DNA from: Lottia gigantea
Lineage: Eukaryota; Mollusca; Gastropoda; Lottiidae
Direction: 5' to 3'
Assembly (NCBI RefSeq): GCF_000327385.1
Contig: NW_008711143.1
Span: 793,382 to 857,381 of the forward strand
Length of the DNA: 64,000 bases
Part shown: positions 50,701 through 62,323 of the stretch, one piece after another
Position numbering within the stretch: position 1 is the first letter of the stretch
Layout of the letters: each line of letters begins with the position of its first letter
Position numbers and translations under genes: made by a program
The notes under the pieces: generated by a model
The model's input: the letters and a program-made list of their open reading frames with translations, nothing else
The model's database searches: none
Told to the model about the DNA's origin: nothing

Positions 50701-53700
50701 CTATCTGATAAGGAAAATTTATTTCTAATAAATCGTTTTAAATGTGACATGTTCACAGCAGCAGGGCACAGTAAATATCGTCGATCGTGTAACTGTAAGT
50801 AGAAAAATGCAATGTTCTATTATTCAGGAGGTATAATTACAAACTAATGTTAATCAAATTTCGTCTTGTATCAAAAATAATTATTAAATAAATAAAGATA
50901 AAAAAAAGCAACATGTTTCATCACATTGTTGGTTCTTTCTTTTACCAACACCCTTTTTGTCGCCTTTGGGTAAAATATATGGAAATTATCATTTAAATAA
51001 TTTAGCAATTCGTTCCTTCAAAGGCACAAAGAACATAAATCACACATAATATGTTTTATTTTCTAATGTTTCTGAATTTGCAAAAAAAAAGTTGCAATAT
51101 TTCATAAAAAAAAACATGTAAAATGCACATACCTTATCACAGATTTTGTTCTGACAATCAGTTTCCATTGAATTAGGTCCTCTACAAAAACATAATATGT
51201 GGATATGAGAACAAATTGGTGTTTCTTTTGAAGAGGATAATCTGATTAAATCTTGGGATGATGTATCAATAGTACAAAGAACAGACTTTGAACCTAAATT
51301 TGTGCAGAAAGAAAGAGTAAAATGGATCTTAGTTCTGACCTGAATGCAGAAAACTACAAAAAGGGATTCAACCTTCATAAAAACAACCTAGTCTACGTAC
51401 TCAGTGTAAAAAAAAAATAAAATGAAACATACTCAGGCCAAAATTCCAATGAAATGCTGAAGTCTTCATCGGCAGCAAATATAATTCTATTTGACGTCCT
51501 TGCTTTACCACTCGATTTAGCTGAAAATATGAATGTCATAATTTACATGATTTTGCTTTTTGGAAATTGAAAAATTGAATCGTTCTGAATCCGATTAAAC
51601 AGGAATATTTCAAAATATCAATATCCCTTATTAGGCCCTTCCCAGCGTCAAAAGAAAATGTCAAAAGTAAATGGCACGGTAAAAATTTAAAAATTCAGTA
51701 AAATTATATGCAAATGAAATTCATAAAACCAGGATTACTCCTAGAAACCAAACAATCACTTCATAATATACTTGAAAATAAATGTATCCTTAGCCATTAG
51801 GAGAGTTAGTTATAATTCTGAATTTTAGCACAAACTCACTATATATACATGCAAAATATACCCTACCGACAAGTCCTTCAGAGGTGTGGATAATTGAATT
51901 GTAATTCAATGCGAAATGTGTAGCCTTGATTTGAATTCAATGCAAAGTAGGTGGAATTTGATTTATTTTACTTACACGGGACAGGTTGATTGTCGTAATA
52001 TTCTCTTCTTCTCTTCATTTCTCCTGGAAATAAATCAAGTTTTATCTAAAGCTGATTTGATATCAAGTATTGAGTATTTAAAGCATTCGCACTCATTTAT
52101 TTTTCTGGTTGTATAAGTATAGCTTTAAGTAAGCGTGATTCGTTCCAATTCCATTCGATCTAATCTATTTTCAGTTCAAGAGAGAAAAATGATTGTATTC
52201 CAGCATAGAATAATAATAACAAACTTTGAAAAATGACTCAAAAATAGGAGATATCTGCCAAAAACCTATCAGTTGAAATTCAAACAGAAGAAAACCTGAG
52301 ATATGGAAATGCGCATTTACATAATAATATAAACTTACTTTGAAACAAGCCTGGGACTACCTTGTACACTATATTCTGTAAGGTTTCGTCTAGTCTATAA
52401 AACAATACGACTCAAATTAAAGTAATTTACATTGACATAAATTGTTCAGAATTGAATATAATGTAAATGTATTGCCTCACATAAATAAAGTCACGTGAAT
52501 AATGACAATAGCTTGCACAGTTATAAATTACATAAAAGATCCCGCTCAATCACATTCAGTAAATATTTAAAATAATATAAAACAATGTTATGGGTGTATC
52601 TTTAAGTGTAGCAATTACTTTGATATAAATAACTTATGGAAACATAATATCAGCCGACAATGGTAGCATTTTTTTCGAACTGTTTTTAAAGTATTTGTTA
52701 TCTGTTGTAGAAATTTGTTACCAAATATTCCTAGTGGAACGAAGATATACACTGTTCAGTGGCGGAACTAAAGGGGCTTGGGGGGAGGACTGGGGGCAGA
52801 GGGGACAGGGGTCAGAGGGGTCAAAAACGTCTAACTAGGTTAGAAATTCGGGCAATCTCTGATATTTCGCCTCACCCCCCTCGAACGTTAACCTGACCCC
52901 GCCACTGACACTGTTTATGTTTATTAACCAAAAGATAAAACCTTTACCTGATGTTTTGCCATGGTCGTGTTTTATGAATTAAAACTTCACAGATTGGGCA
53001 GTATTTACTGGTTTCTAAGTAACGCATTATACATGTTTTACAAACTGAAAGAAGAAAAAAATATTTCATAAGACTAATATGATTTGCGAATACTGAATAC
53101 ATGGGCATGTCTCCAAAATGTTGTATGCCATTTATGTACATGTAAGTAAATGGAAAATATCCAGATTTGCAGATTTCTTTTTCAAAAACTTTCACTTTAT
53201 GGATCACGATTATTGATTTTTTTCATTCAACCTATTATAAAAGCTTTCGCATTTGTAAACTACTGGGAAATATAGTTTTTCATTTTTCAAAAACTTCTGG
53301 TTTATTTTTATGTGTACAAAGGTATATAAATCAAATTGATACATTCATTTGTCTTCAGTCATAATTCTTTCTAGCTATCATATTTAAGATAGTGCAGCTT
53401 AACTGATATAACCTATTTACATTAAAATAGAAGACATTAACCATGAAATTAGACTTTCACAACCACTTTTATGACTGTATTCTTAACTACATGTCATAAC
53501 ATTTCTCGATCATAACCTTAACATAATCTGTAGTTCTTAACAACAAATATTTGATTTATCATGGAAAATGTATGACTGCATGAAAAAAGTGTAGGACGGG
53601 GAAATGGAAAAGCCAGTCCCGAAAGAACAGACATTCAGTCCAGCCACATTATACCACATTGTTATTTGGATGAGTTAACTTAAAAGGAATACTACCTCTT

Positions 53701-56700
53701 AGAATGGACATATAATAAGTGCAGATATTCATCAGTTGGACTTGCCAGGTGCCATGACTAAATATCTATATGAGACGAAATATCCATTAAACTAAGTAAT
53801 TATTGAAATTACTTCGTTTTATGGATGTTTTTGATAACAGAGGGATTCTGTAGTTTTGGCACCAGGTAATTTCATTGATGAACAAAGTCTTATTCATAAA
53901 ATTCAATTACAATAAAAGTGTAGATAGCAAGATGTACTTTGTATAAGGTTTTATAAAAAAAACTCTCTTATAGAAGCACTGGCCTAGGTCACAAGTTGGG
54001 ATTGTGAATTTCAGCATTGGAATAACTCAATTTGATAGAAAATTACCCACTTCTAGAGAGATTTACAAGATAAACAAATAATTCAGAAATGCAAAGCGAT
54101 TATTTCATTTTGTGCGTTTTTATTGTTTATGGAGCATAATAATTCATTACAAATTTCTGCTGGGTCTGCATAGTTGTCGTTAACCGAGAACAAATTTGAC
54201 TTGAATGACAATTAATGAATCATTTTTAATACTGTACATGGTAATAAATATCTTGCTTGATGTATTATTCAAATCTAAACAATAGCATAAGTAACAGTCA
54301 CAATATTTATTTTCAAATGTATTGTTATACCGATATTATTTATAACTTTACTTTTAGATGCCACTATAGTTTATGAACGTTCTTTTAATTGTCGTTATAG
54401 TTTATGACCTTACTTTTAAGTTTTGTTATAATCATAAACTTATTTTTACACGTTATAGTTTATAAACGTATCTGTCGTTATAAGTTTATTTTTACTGTGT
54501 GTTCTAATGTGTAAGTATCGTATGTTTTCATAATTTTGAACGTAATATCATACGTTTCATACTGTCGATGATAATGGTCTGTAAGATCCGTTCTCTTTTA
54601 ACAAGATCTGACTATGAAAGGATGAAGTTAACTACGGCATCACTACGTGAGAGTGGACGAAAGCAGAGTCAATGTTATATACCGACTGAACATATATCAT
54701 GCATTTCAAGTTGGCAATGTAAATATTTCATCACGCAGTCCGGACTCTTGAGGCCACTGCATTTTCGCTTACATATATTTAATGCTAATAATGTCGTTTA
54801 AGCCAGTTTTTGTAGAGTTTGAATCATCCAGCTATTCAGTGATGTAAAATATCTGTCTTATACATTATGGTTTTATTCAAAATAGGCATAAAATTGACAA
54901 TAAAACATACATTATTATAAAAACACGTATTTCACGTCCGGGCGTGAAAAAGTTTACAGTAACGATCAATGTACCACGAGTATTTTTTTTAAAGATTTTA
55001 TCAGCGAAGAATTGAAACGAACCACTATAAATATAAAAACACGTAAAATATGTAATTCACACCAACTCTTAACTCAACTGTTAGAAATGTATACACATAA
55101 AAACTGAATATTATCTCTGAATTTTATCTATTTATATGAAAATAAACACGTAGTGAGCAGTACATATTCAATATATTAATGGGCTGATGAATTCTTTCTT
55201 CATACATGTTAATTTATGAAGTGATATACCATGACGACGTTTTTAAGAATAATAATGTTTTATATATTCAAATATTTTTCGTTATATTAGGATTTTAAAG
55301 AAGGAAAAGGCTATCATTAATTCTGTAAATTCAGTTGGATTAAACTGTTAGTAAATGAGGTTGGCTATCTTTATCAACAAGCAGAATCTTGTAAAGGTAT
55401 AAAAGTTTATCAATCCTTATATAAAACAGCATTTCTAATCTGCGAAAGTAATACTTTGTAATAATATTTTTTTTTTCAAAAGAAATTTTATTAATTCAAA
55501 GATTGTGATTTTATTTTTTGCTTAACAAAATAGTAGTATTTGATTCCATGTTTCAATGGTTATGGAATGGTATCACAAGTATACAAGCTTTCACAATTCA
55601 CCTAGCTAAGCTTCTGAAAACACGACGTTGATTTTGTCTATCTAATTAGTTTTGTACGGATGGATCAGAAAACTAAAATACAATAAAATTATTTCGATCT
55701 GAAATAAATTACGTTATCATGGCATTGATTAAGGTCGGGTATTGTTGTCTCCGCAGCTGTAGAAATAAGTAGGCCTTAAGATTAAAGGGAAGTAAGCACA
55801 TATTCAAAACCAGAGTAATATCCCTTTATGAATGCCTGTTAATCTCTATACCTTTAACTACGACCAGTACAGACACGTTTATTAGGCTTAGAAGTATTAT
55901 AGAATATTTTGTTAAATTTAACTCTACATATCATTAAGGAATGCAGACAAATATTGATGACGCTGCAAATCAAGTATGCGTTATTAAACTGTACCGCCCT
56001 GTATAAATTGGAGGACAATCGGAAACAATGAGTTTGTTTTGAATTAATCCTGTCAAATTTTATGGCTAATTAGTCTGTTTGAATGTAGAAAATAAAAAGG
56101 CTATTATAAACCTATCCTTACAGCTGGTATCCTTGGGCGTTATTGATCAAAAATTAATAATAGTAATATAATAATAATATATTGTATAATGTGAATATCA
56201 AAATTATATTTCAACAAGGATAATATCCAATAAAAATGTATTATTGTCTTTCAGTTGAATATGACGTGAAGTGAACTTCCATCAAGAATTCCTTCGATAC
56301 TATTTTTAGACAGGAAGGGCTAATGAAAACAGATATCGCCATGCAGAGAGCAGTAGAAAGGCTTTCGCCATTACAATGGCATAAATTTGCCTACTCTTTT
56401 CGAAAGATTGAGGTTCGGCAGTCATTGCGAGGGACTGATCTCTCATTAGTGCTTGGAAAGGTTTCTGGAAAACTGCTCCTAAAATGAATAACGACCGAGG
56501 GGAAATCTTCACCCAATTTGCCGCCAAAATTATTAATTTCCCGCCCAGTTGTCGAACATGTTGATGAAATGTTGTTTCAACGTTGCTCAAGTTTATACCT
56601 AGCATTTTGGAGAAAGGGTGGTAAAAATGTTAAAATATGTTGGGGAAAAGTTGATAGTGACAACCAAGCTTTACTTTCGCAATAGTTGTCACTGGTTGAC

Positions 56701-58541
56701 AAATCTGTCACTAGTGGAACAAACACACTTATTCTATGTGGCCTATAGTATTAAATTTGTAAAAGCTAAGACTCAATAATTAATGCCTTAAACCACTGAG
56801 GTACGAATAACGATTTTTTTTTGCCTAAATTAGTTTTATACTGGGTTATTAAATCTATATACCAATGCTCCCATTTATTTCGATTTGTTAAAGGGACAGG
56901 TAGATCATTTTTTTCACCAATCATACTTTAGTCTTAACGTTTTTTTTTTTAGCAAAGCCAATCAGTTGTAGGGTTCAAAGCTCACCGTCGAAAATTGAGT
57001 GTTAAAATGATGACTCGTAAATTTAAGAGACTCTGTGATATATAGAAAAACCATGTAAGGAAGAGCGAGTACAATTCCTAGTTTGAAGTATTTTTAAGGA
57101 ATTTCTAGTACTTCTATTTACATATATTCAAGTCAACACCCCCACCCCACCCCCCAAAATGGCGCATATGTCCCCTTAAACAAAATCAAACATTTGTTTA
57201 CGATCAGAAAGAATTTCCAGCTAACAGCCTATCAATAAATGTTCGAAAATTTTCAATTATAACAGGAAATATCAGAGAGAAGTCCCTGTGGTTTGTTTTA
57301 TTATCAACCAACCAAGTTCATCAATATTTTATGGAAAGCAAATATTTTCACACTTTTGACTGACAAAGGAATCCATTATTGTAGCCTCCTTTTTCAATTA
57401 TACAAATTTACGACATGTCGTTAATAAGTCGTTCATTGCTTCTCATCATCTTGAGGCATCGATTTTCTGTTAAGATGAGTCCTTTCATTTTTGTTACACA
57501 CTGAGTAAAATGTGGAGAAGACCAATATATGCTTACCAAAGTTGAGAGCCCCGATTGGACTAAATAAGCCTTTAAAACTTTCTCGTGCAGCATTGGCATT
57601 TAATGGGCGAACGATGACTCCAAAAAGGGCTCAACATCTCATCGCTACTCCACTGAAGTAGGATTCATTTATTCTATCAAACTGTTGATAAAGATTCATA
57701 CGAACTATCATTCACTCATTCATTCATTTTCATTCATGCATTGCTACGTCAGCTGTAATATTACTGCACGCCTATACCTAGAAAGGCATTGATATACTAC
57801 AAGTAAGGTCAGATTGATCTCAGAAAAGAAAACTAGTTCACCGAGTAAAAATCAATACAAAACTCGAGTGATATTCTTCTCTCATACCTTACTCTTATCG
57901 GTAAATTCGGGGTGTTATTTTGAGATGACCCCCGTTCAGGAAGTAATGACCTTTATTCGCCCTCTGGCAAAATGTTGATAAGAAAATTAAAATATTTGAT
58001 ATAAACCAAACATGCTTTTTAGATCAAATATTTGAGAGAAAGTTTACATTAAAGAAAAGTTTTCGGACTAATGACATATCAGTCTACACAAAGCGAAATG
58101 AACCATGGACTTGTGCTAGTTTTTTCTTAACGTAATCTTAACAAAGGCCACCAATTTTTGATAACTTTCATTTTAGACTCAGTATTAAAAAAGGCAAATA
58201 GAACTTTCCTTCAGTGGTCATCCATTGTGGTACAATTGTTTGATAGCTCTGTTACGAGTAGGTCATCGCCTTTTCAGAGAAAGCAAAATAAATGTACCAA
58301 AGTAGGGTCAACTTACTATGCAGCAGTCTGCATTAAAATCTGGTTGCTAATTTAATAATTGTTTTATTATTAAATGTAATCGGAATGATTACTTTTAATA
58401 CAACTTATACTTACATGAGTGTAAACATTCGACAATAGTAGTGGCATCAATTAAGTATCCTCCACACAGGGCACATATTAAATGAGGATTGACCTCTGTT
58501 ATCCTCATCCTCCCTCCATTGGTGACTGCCTTAACGCTCAT
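47739..58541 (-). CDS. BMI1-like: Gene B: second Polycomb group RING finger protein, BMI1/Psc class, long tail
   Basis: Nine coding exons, in transcript order: 58541-58415, 53044-52948, 52394-52339, 52023-51976, 51520-51433, 51181-51133, 50792-50694, 50098-50018, 49778-47739. All introns are GT-AG and in phase; the protein is 894 aa. A 12-residue start ([12 protein letters not shown]) precedes [22 protein letters not shown] ligands are Cys23, 26, 39, His41, Cys44, 47, 58, 61. [12 protein letters not shown] is identical to human BMI1. Next come [24 protein letters not shown] and a RAWUL domain at about 160-230 ([39 protein letters not shown]). The tail (216-894, one exon) has an acidic patch with two SUMO-interaction-like motifs (337-340, 368-371) and an S-P-x-K heptad array (about 664-759). 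Intron 1 is 5.4 kb. It is expected to pair with RING1 in PRC1. Confidence 0.94.
52757..52907. mobile_element. Complete hAT-type MITE with exact 8-bp target duplication
   Basis: A 151-bp element begins CAGTGGCGG and ends CCGCCACTG (perfect 9-bp inverted ends). It is flanked on both sides by ACACTGTT (52749-52756 and 52908-52915), an exact 8-bp target-site duplication as made by hAT transposases. It is non-coding with a G-rich left half. It lies in intron 2 of gene B, 40 bp from the donor of the upstream exon. Confidence 0.92.
54355..54500 (+). repeat. Degenerate short tandem repeat
   Basis: Four or so irregular copies of a 35-45 bp unit carrying CGTTATAGTTTATGAAC and TTACTTTTAA phrases. Copies are diverged and spacing is uneven. 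Confidence 0.55.
56517..56545. promoter_or_regulatory. Pair of E2F-like sites
   Basis: TTTGCCGCC at 56517-56525 and TTTCCCGCC at 56537-56545, the latter a textbook E2F core (TTTSSCGC). They lie 20 bp apart in the large first intron of gene B and could form an intronic enhancer or alternative promoter. Based on sequence match only. Confidence 0.3.
56888..57179 (+). mobile_element. Dispersed repeat family copy 3 with TTAA-flanked inverted ends
   Basis: Starts TTAAAGGGACAGG and ends TATGTCCCCTTAA, giving short inverted ends (AGGGACA / TGTCCCC) with TTAA on both sides. The 292-bp body aligns with 15360-15671 (CTAGTTTGAAGTATTTTTAA, TATTTACATATATTCAAG, C-rich run, AAATGGCGCA). Non-coding MITE; TTAA targets suggest a piggyBac-type mover, which is an inference. 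Confidence 0.65.
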
Positions 58542-58916
58542 ACTGGAATATAGAATATATAGATATAACTGATGTTTTACCATTCCCAATAAAGTCATGT
58601 TTAAAGGAGTTGCAACTGGTAACAATACAGTATCTTAATGTCAGTGTGACAATATATATCTATACAGTCAAACTTGTACGAACAGTGTGAATGAACCATC
58701 GGTAAAAATTTCCCAAATGCAATTGCAATCTAATGAAAATACATAAAGATAGCTTGCGTTGCAAGGTAACATACGCCCACTGGCAGCTGTCAGAAATAAT
58801 AAAACAGTCTTTAGTGACTTAAGTACGAATTTTCTCATATTGAAGAAATTATTTATGCTGAATAATTCCACAAAATTGTTTAAAATGAATATCAATAACC
58901 CAAATACAACAAACAA
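58542..58916 (-). other. Sequence just upstream of the gene B start codon
   Basis: On the minus strand the gene B ATG is preceded by TATTCCAG and one base, a splice acceptor (exon start 58542). The 5' UTR is therefore in at least one more exon upstream, and this stretch is probably intron. No donor could be assigned with confidence here. Confidence 0.5.
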
Positions 58917-59971
58917 TTAAATCACACAGCTTTGACGCGTGTTTACAAAGTCAAGGGCAATAACTCAAAAAATGTTCATCAAAAATATCTCTTGTTAGAA
59001 CTTGTCCGAGATCTTATCAATTCCAATGATCACACCAAGTTTCATCAGAATCGGTTGAAAATTGTAGCTTCTATTGTGCTCACAAACAAATTTTGACGCG
59101 TTTTTCGTAAGTTAATGGCATTAATTCAAAAACATTTCATCGAAAATGCGTCAAGTTAGAACTTGTCCGAGATCTTATCAATTTCAATGATCACACCAAG
59201 TTTCATCAGAATCGGTTGAAAACTGTAGCTTCTATTGTGCTCACGAACAAATTTTGACGCGTTTTTACAAAGTCAAGGGCAATAACTCGAAAACCGTTCA
59301 TCAAAAATGCATCAAGTTAGAACTTGTCCGAGAGCTTATCAATTCCAATGATTACACCAAATTTCATCAGAATCGGTTGAAAACTGTAGCTTCAATCCTG
59401 CTCACGAACTATCTTTAACAAATTTCGACGCGTTTTAACAAAGTCAAGGGCAATAACTCAAAAACCGTTCATCGAAAATGCGTCAAGTTAGAACTTGTCC
59501 GAGATCTTATCAATTCCAATGATTACACCAAGTTTCATCAGAATCAGTTGAAAACTGTAGCTTCAATCCTGCTTACGAACTATTTTTAACAAATTTCGAC
59601 GCGTTTTAACAAAGTCAAGGGCAATAACTGAAAAACCGTTCATCGAAAATGCGTCAAGTTAGAACTTGTCCGAGATCTTATCAATTCCAATGATTACACC
59701 AAGTTTCATCAGAATCGGATGAAAACTGTAGCTTCAATCCTGCTCACGAACAATTTTTAACAAATTTCAAGGCGTTCTAAGTCAAGGGCAATATCTCAAA
59801 AACCGTTCATCGAAAATATGTCAAATTCGAACTTAACCGAGATCCTATCAATCTAAAGCATCACACCAAGTTTTATCAAAATCAGATAAAAACTGTAGTC
59901 TCTATAGTACTCACAAGAAATGTTGACGGACGGACCGACGGACCGACGGACAGGGGCGACGACAATATACG
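58917..59971 (+). repeat. Mollusc-type 160-175 bp tandem repeat, about six units
   Basis: Six imperfect units begin at TTTTGACGCG-type phrases (about 58932, 59092, 59253, 59420, 59595, 59765). Each carries AAGTCAAGGGCAATAACTC, AAAATGCGTCAAGTTAGAAC, TTGTCCGAGATCTTATCAAT and CACCAAGTTTCATCAGAATC. The array closes with GACGGACGGACCGACGGACC and CAGGGGCGACGACAATATAC. From general knowledge this repeat type is abundant in bivalve and gastropod genomes. It is either upstream of gene B or inside its 5' UTR intron. Confidence 0.88.
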
Positions 59972-62188
59972 ACCACATATTCATGTATAAAAACTTAAAT
60001 GTTTCTCTCGGTGACTCAACTTGACCCATCTACGATCTAACAAAATTCTTCTTTAAATAATAAATATATTTAGTTTTGACCTATTAGTGTCAATATTAAA
60101 CGAATTAAGCTGTGTAAATCACATCATATAGCAAATTTTGGCCTTACATTTCTTCAAAAACCTCTTCATACTAACATGATATTTCGATGCTAAATATATG
60201 TAATTCATCGTGTTGAACCGGTTAGTTAATTATAAGATACCAAAACATCTAACTATTTGTATACTGACACAATTCAGAATGTTACACATGCAGTTGACAT
60301 TTTTATATCATTGACACATCATTCGTGAAATATATTAGTCTCAGTTTCACTTCCTCTTTTTATTTATTTTTGTAACATTCTCAATTTCCGCTCGTTTTCT
60401 TTCAAATATTTATCTACATTGAAACATGCTCTCTGTCAGAATATTGTGAGATAAAATGTTAATATAGTATGTTTTATCAAATAACCTTTACTCTGAAATA
60501 TATCGTTTAGAAGATAGGAGATCGTGGAAATAAATTAGAAGCCACACAAGAGTTATCGGCCACACAACCAAAGGTATAGAACAGAAAAATAAATGTCAAT
60601 AATCCAGTGGCAACAATTTGAAAAAAAAAGAATAACATTATAAACAAATAAAATATTCATGTTTAAAATGACAATCATATTCATTTGATCCAATAGTCAA
60701 CATGGCTCTCGCAATATAAAAAATCTCATTATAAAAAATATAAGTTGCTAGTCCAAAATCATAGAAATGCTTCCTGGATCCACCACGATGTCCAAGAACA
60801 ACAAACCAAGTGTCAACCGGAAGACGAAACATTTGTGTCTGATATAATGCATGCTTTAAAATGACCATAGGTCATGGCGTGATGAAATTAATGTACAATT
60901 TCTCTCAGAGATTTCATTCAGATTACGTTCGAGATGGATGGAATCATAAATGTATATTCTGATTTAACAATCTTGCCTGTGAATATTAGCCATATTTTGA
61001 ATGCGAGCAAAATTAGTAAAGAGGCTACAGTAAGTACAGATTGGAAGGATCGTCCGAGCATCTCACAGGCCATAAAACTCCGCTTTTTCATTCATTTCCA
61101 ACAAATGTTCGCAATTTGAAAGATATTTCACCACCGTTATACCGTATTTATCGAAAGCAAACAGCAGGGCATAGCTGGCTCTCCTGTATTAAGTCAATTT
61201 TACGATACATGTTTAGAAATGTAATTTAAAAAAAAAATGAACTCCGTTGATCCTTGTGAATCAAAGACTATTTCTTCAAAATAAAGTTACGAGTCCTTAA
61301 CCATGCTAAATCGTCTAGTAGGGAACAGCGGTCTCACTGCAAAGTTCGTTATACAAATATCGACATGACAACATAGGGTATTAAAATAATATAATATGTT
61401 GTTGCTGACTGAGAACCGATTAACCCTCAAAAAATATAGATTAATTGGAAATAGTTTGTCGATATACCAGATACCTCTTATTATCTTACTGTAAACAGGT
61501 GTCCCGTTTAACAGTCCAGTTTATTGATGTATATCACTCCAATTTGAAGAGTGATTGCCGAAATTTATTCACCAAATGTTACTTTCAATAATGCAATGCA
61601 TTAAGAAAACAACGAAAATTAAATTTGATCTAAATATAATGTCCCTGGAATCAATTGGTTGCATTTACTTTTTTGAAAAAAAAATAATACATTTGGTACC
61701 CCCTTGGATCTTTTTTTTGACATCAGAGTATCTGAAATAATATTTCGCAGAAAATTATGTAGAAAATCGAAGAAAGGTAGTTGTTTATGTTGTTCGCCCT
61801 GCACACCCCCCCCCCCCCCCCACACCCCAAATTTTCACAGAGAAGTAGAAACACAATATAGCATCTCTATGCATGCCCAGGCCGGTTTATATGCTATTGT
61901 CAGAATATGTCGATTGGTTTGTTATGATTGTATGCCTGTGAATGTAATTGAGTTTAGAATACTTCATTATTGCTCTTATCACTTGTATTCCGCTTCACTA
62001 ACTTCTCATTATATTTATATGCTTCACAGATCAAAGGCTGTAAGCTAGTCAAGAGAAAGACAAATCTGGTTTTTGTGAATCGGCCAGTTGGTTATCAAGT
62101 GTGAGACTACTTCACATGATCACGATTCTGCTAATTGAATAAAAATGAAATGAAATTAAACTGATTGGATTCCTATAATGATATTGCA
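59972..62188. other. Upstream region of gene B, no gene recognised
   Basis: AT-rich DNA with short open frames only. A C17-type run sits near 61806-61822; the 114-codon frame at 61704 runs through that low-complexity tract and is not credible as a gene. Confidence 0.45.
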
Positions 62189-62196
62189 ATCGTAAG

Positions 62197-62315
62197 CAGT
62201 GGCGTTTCTACGAAAGGGACAATTTTCATTGTGATAGAATAGCCTGTAGTACCCCTGGAAAACTTTTTGGCCCCTACCCGACTCTCTCAACTAATGTTTC
62301 CTAGATACGCCATCG
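62197..62315. mobile_element. Second hAT-type MITE with exact 8-bp target duplication
   Basis: A 119-bp element begins CAGTGGCGTTTCTA and ends TAGATACGCCATCG (inverted ends with two mismatches in 14). ATCGTAAG flanks it on both sides (62189-62196 and 62316-62323), an exact 8-bp duplication. It has a different core from the 52757 element, so it is a separate MITE family with related termini. Confidence 0.88.
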
Positions 62316-62323
62316 ATCGTAAG

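Larger units (their letters stand above)
53045..58414 (-). other. Large first coding intron of gene B
   Basis: Separates the two halves of the RING domain. The equivalent intron in gene A is 601 bp. It holds degenerate TTATAGTTTATGA repeats (about 54355-54500), an E2F-like site pair (56517-56545), a repeat-family copy (56888-57179) and short open frames without domains (longest 99 codons, minus strand 56306-56605). Confidence 0.8.

Noticed and set aside
56306-56605. 99-codon open frame on the minus strand within gene B intron 1
   Set aside because: Its length is notable, but no motif, splice sites or family resemblance was found, and it lies within an intron on the same strand.
56655-56690. 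GTGACAAC ... GTTGTCAC hairpin as a small RNA or terminator
   Set aside because: Only an 8-bp stem with a loop of about 20 bp; such pairs are expected by chance at this scale.
61704-62048. 114-codon open frame
   Set aside because: It runs through a C17 homopolymer (a proline run) and has no recognisable sequence elsewhere.
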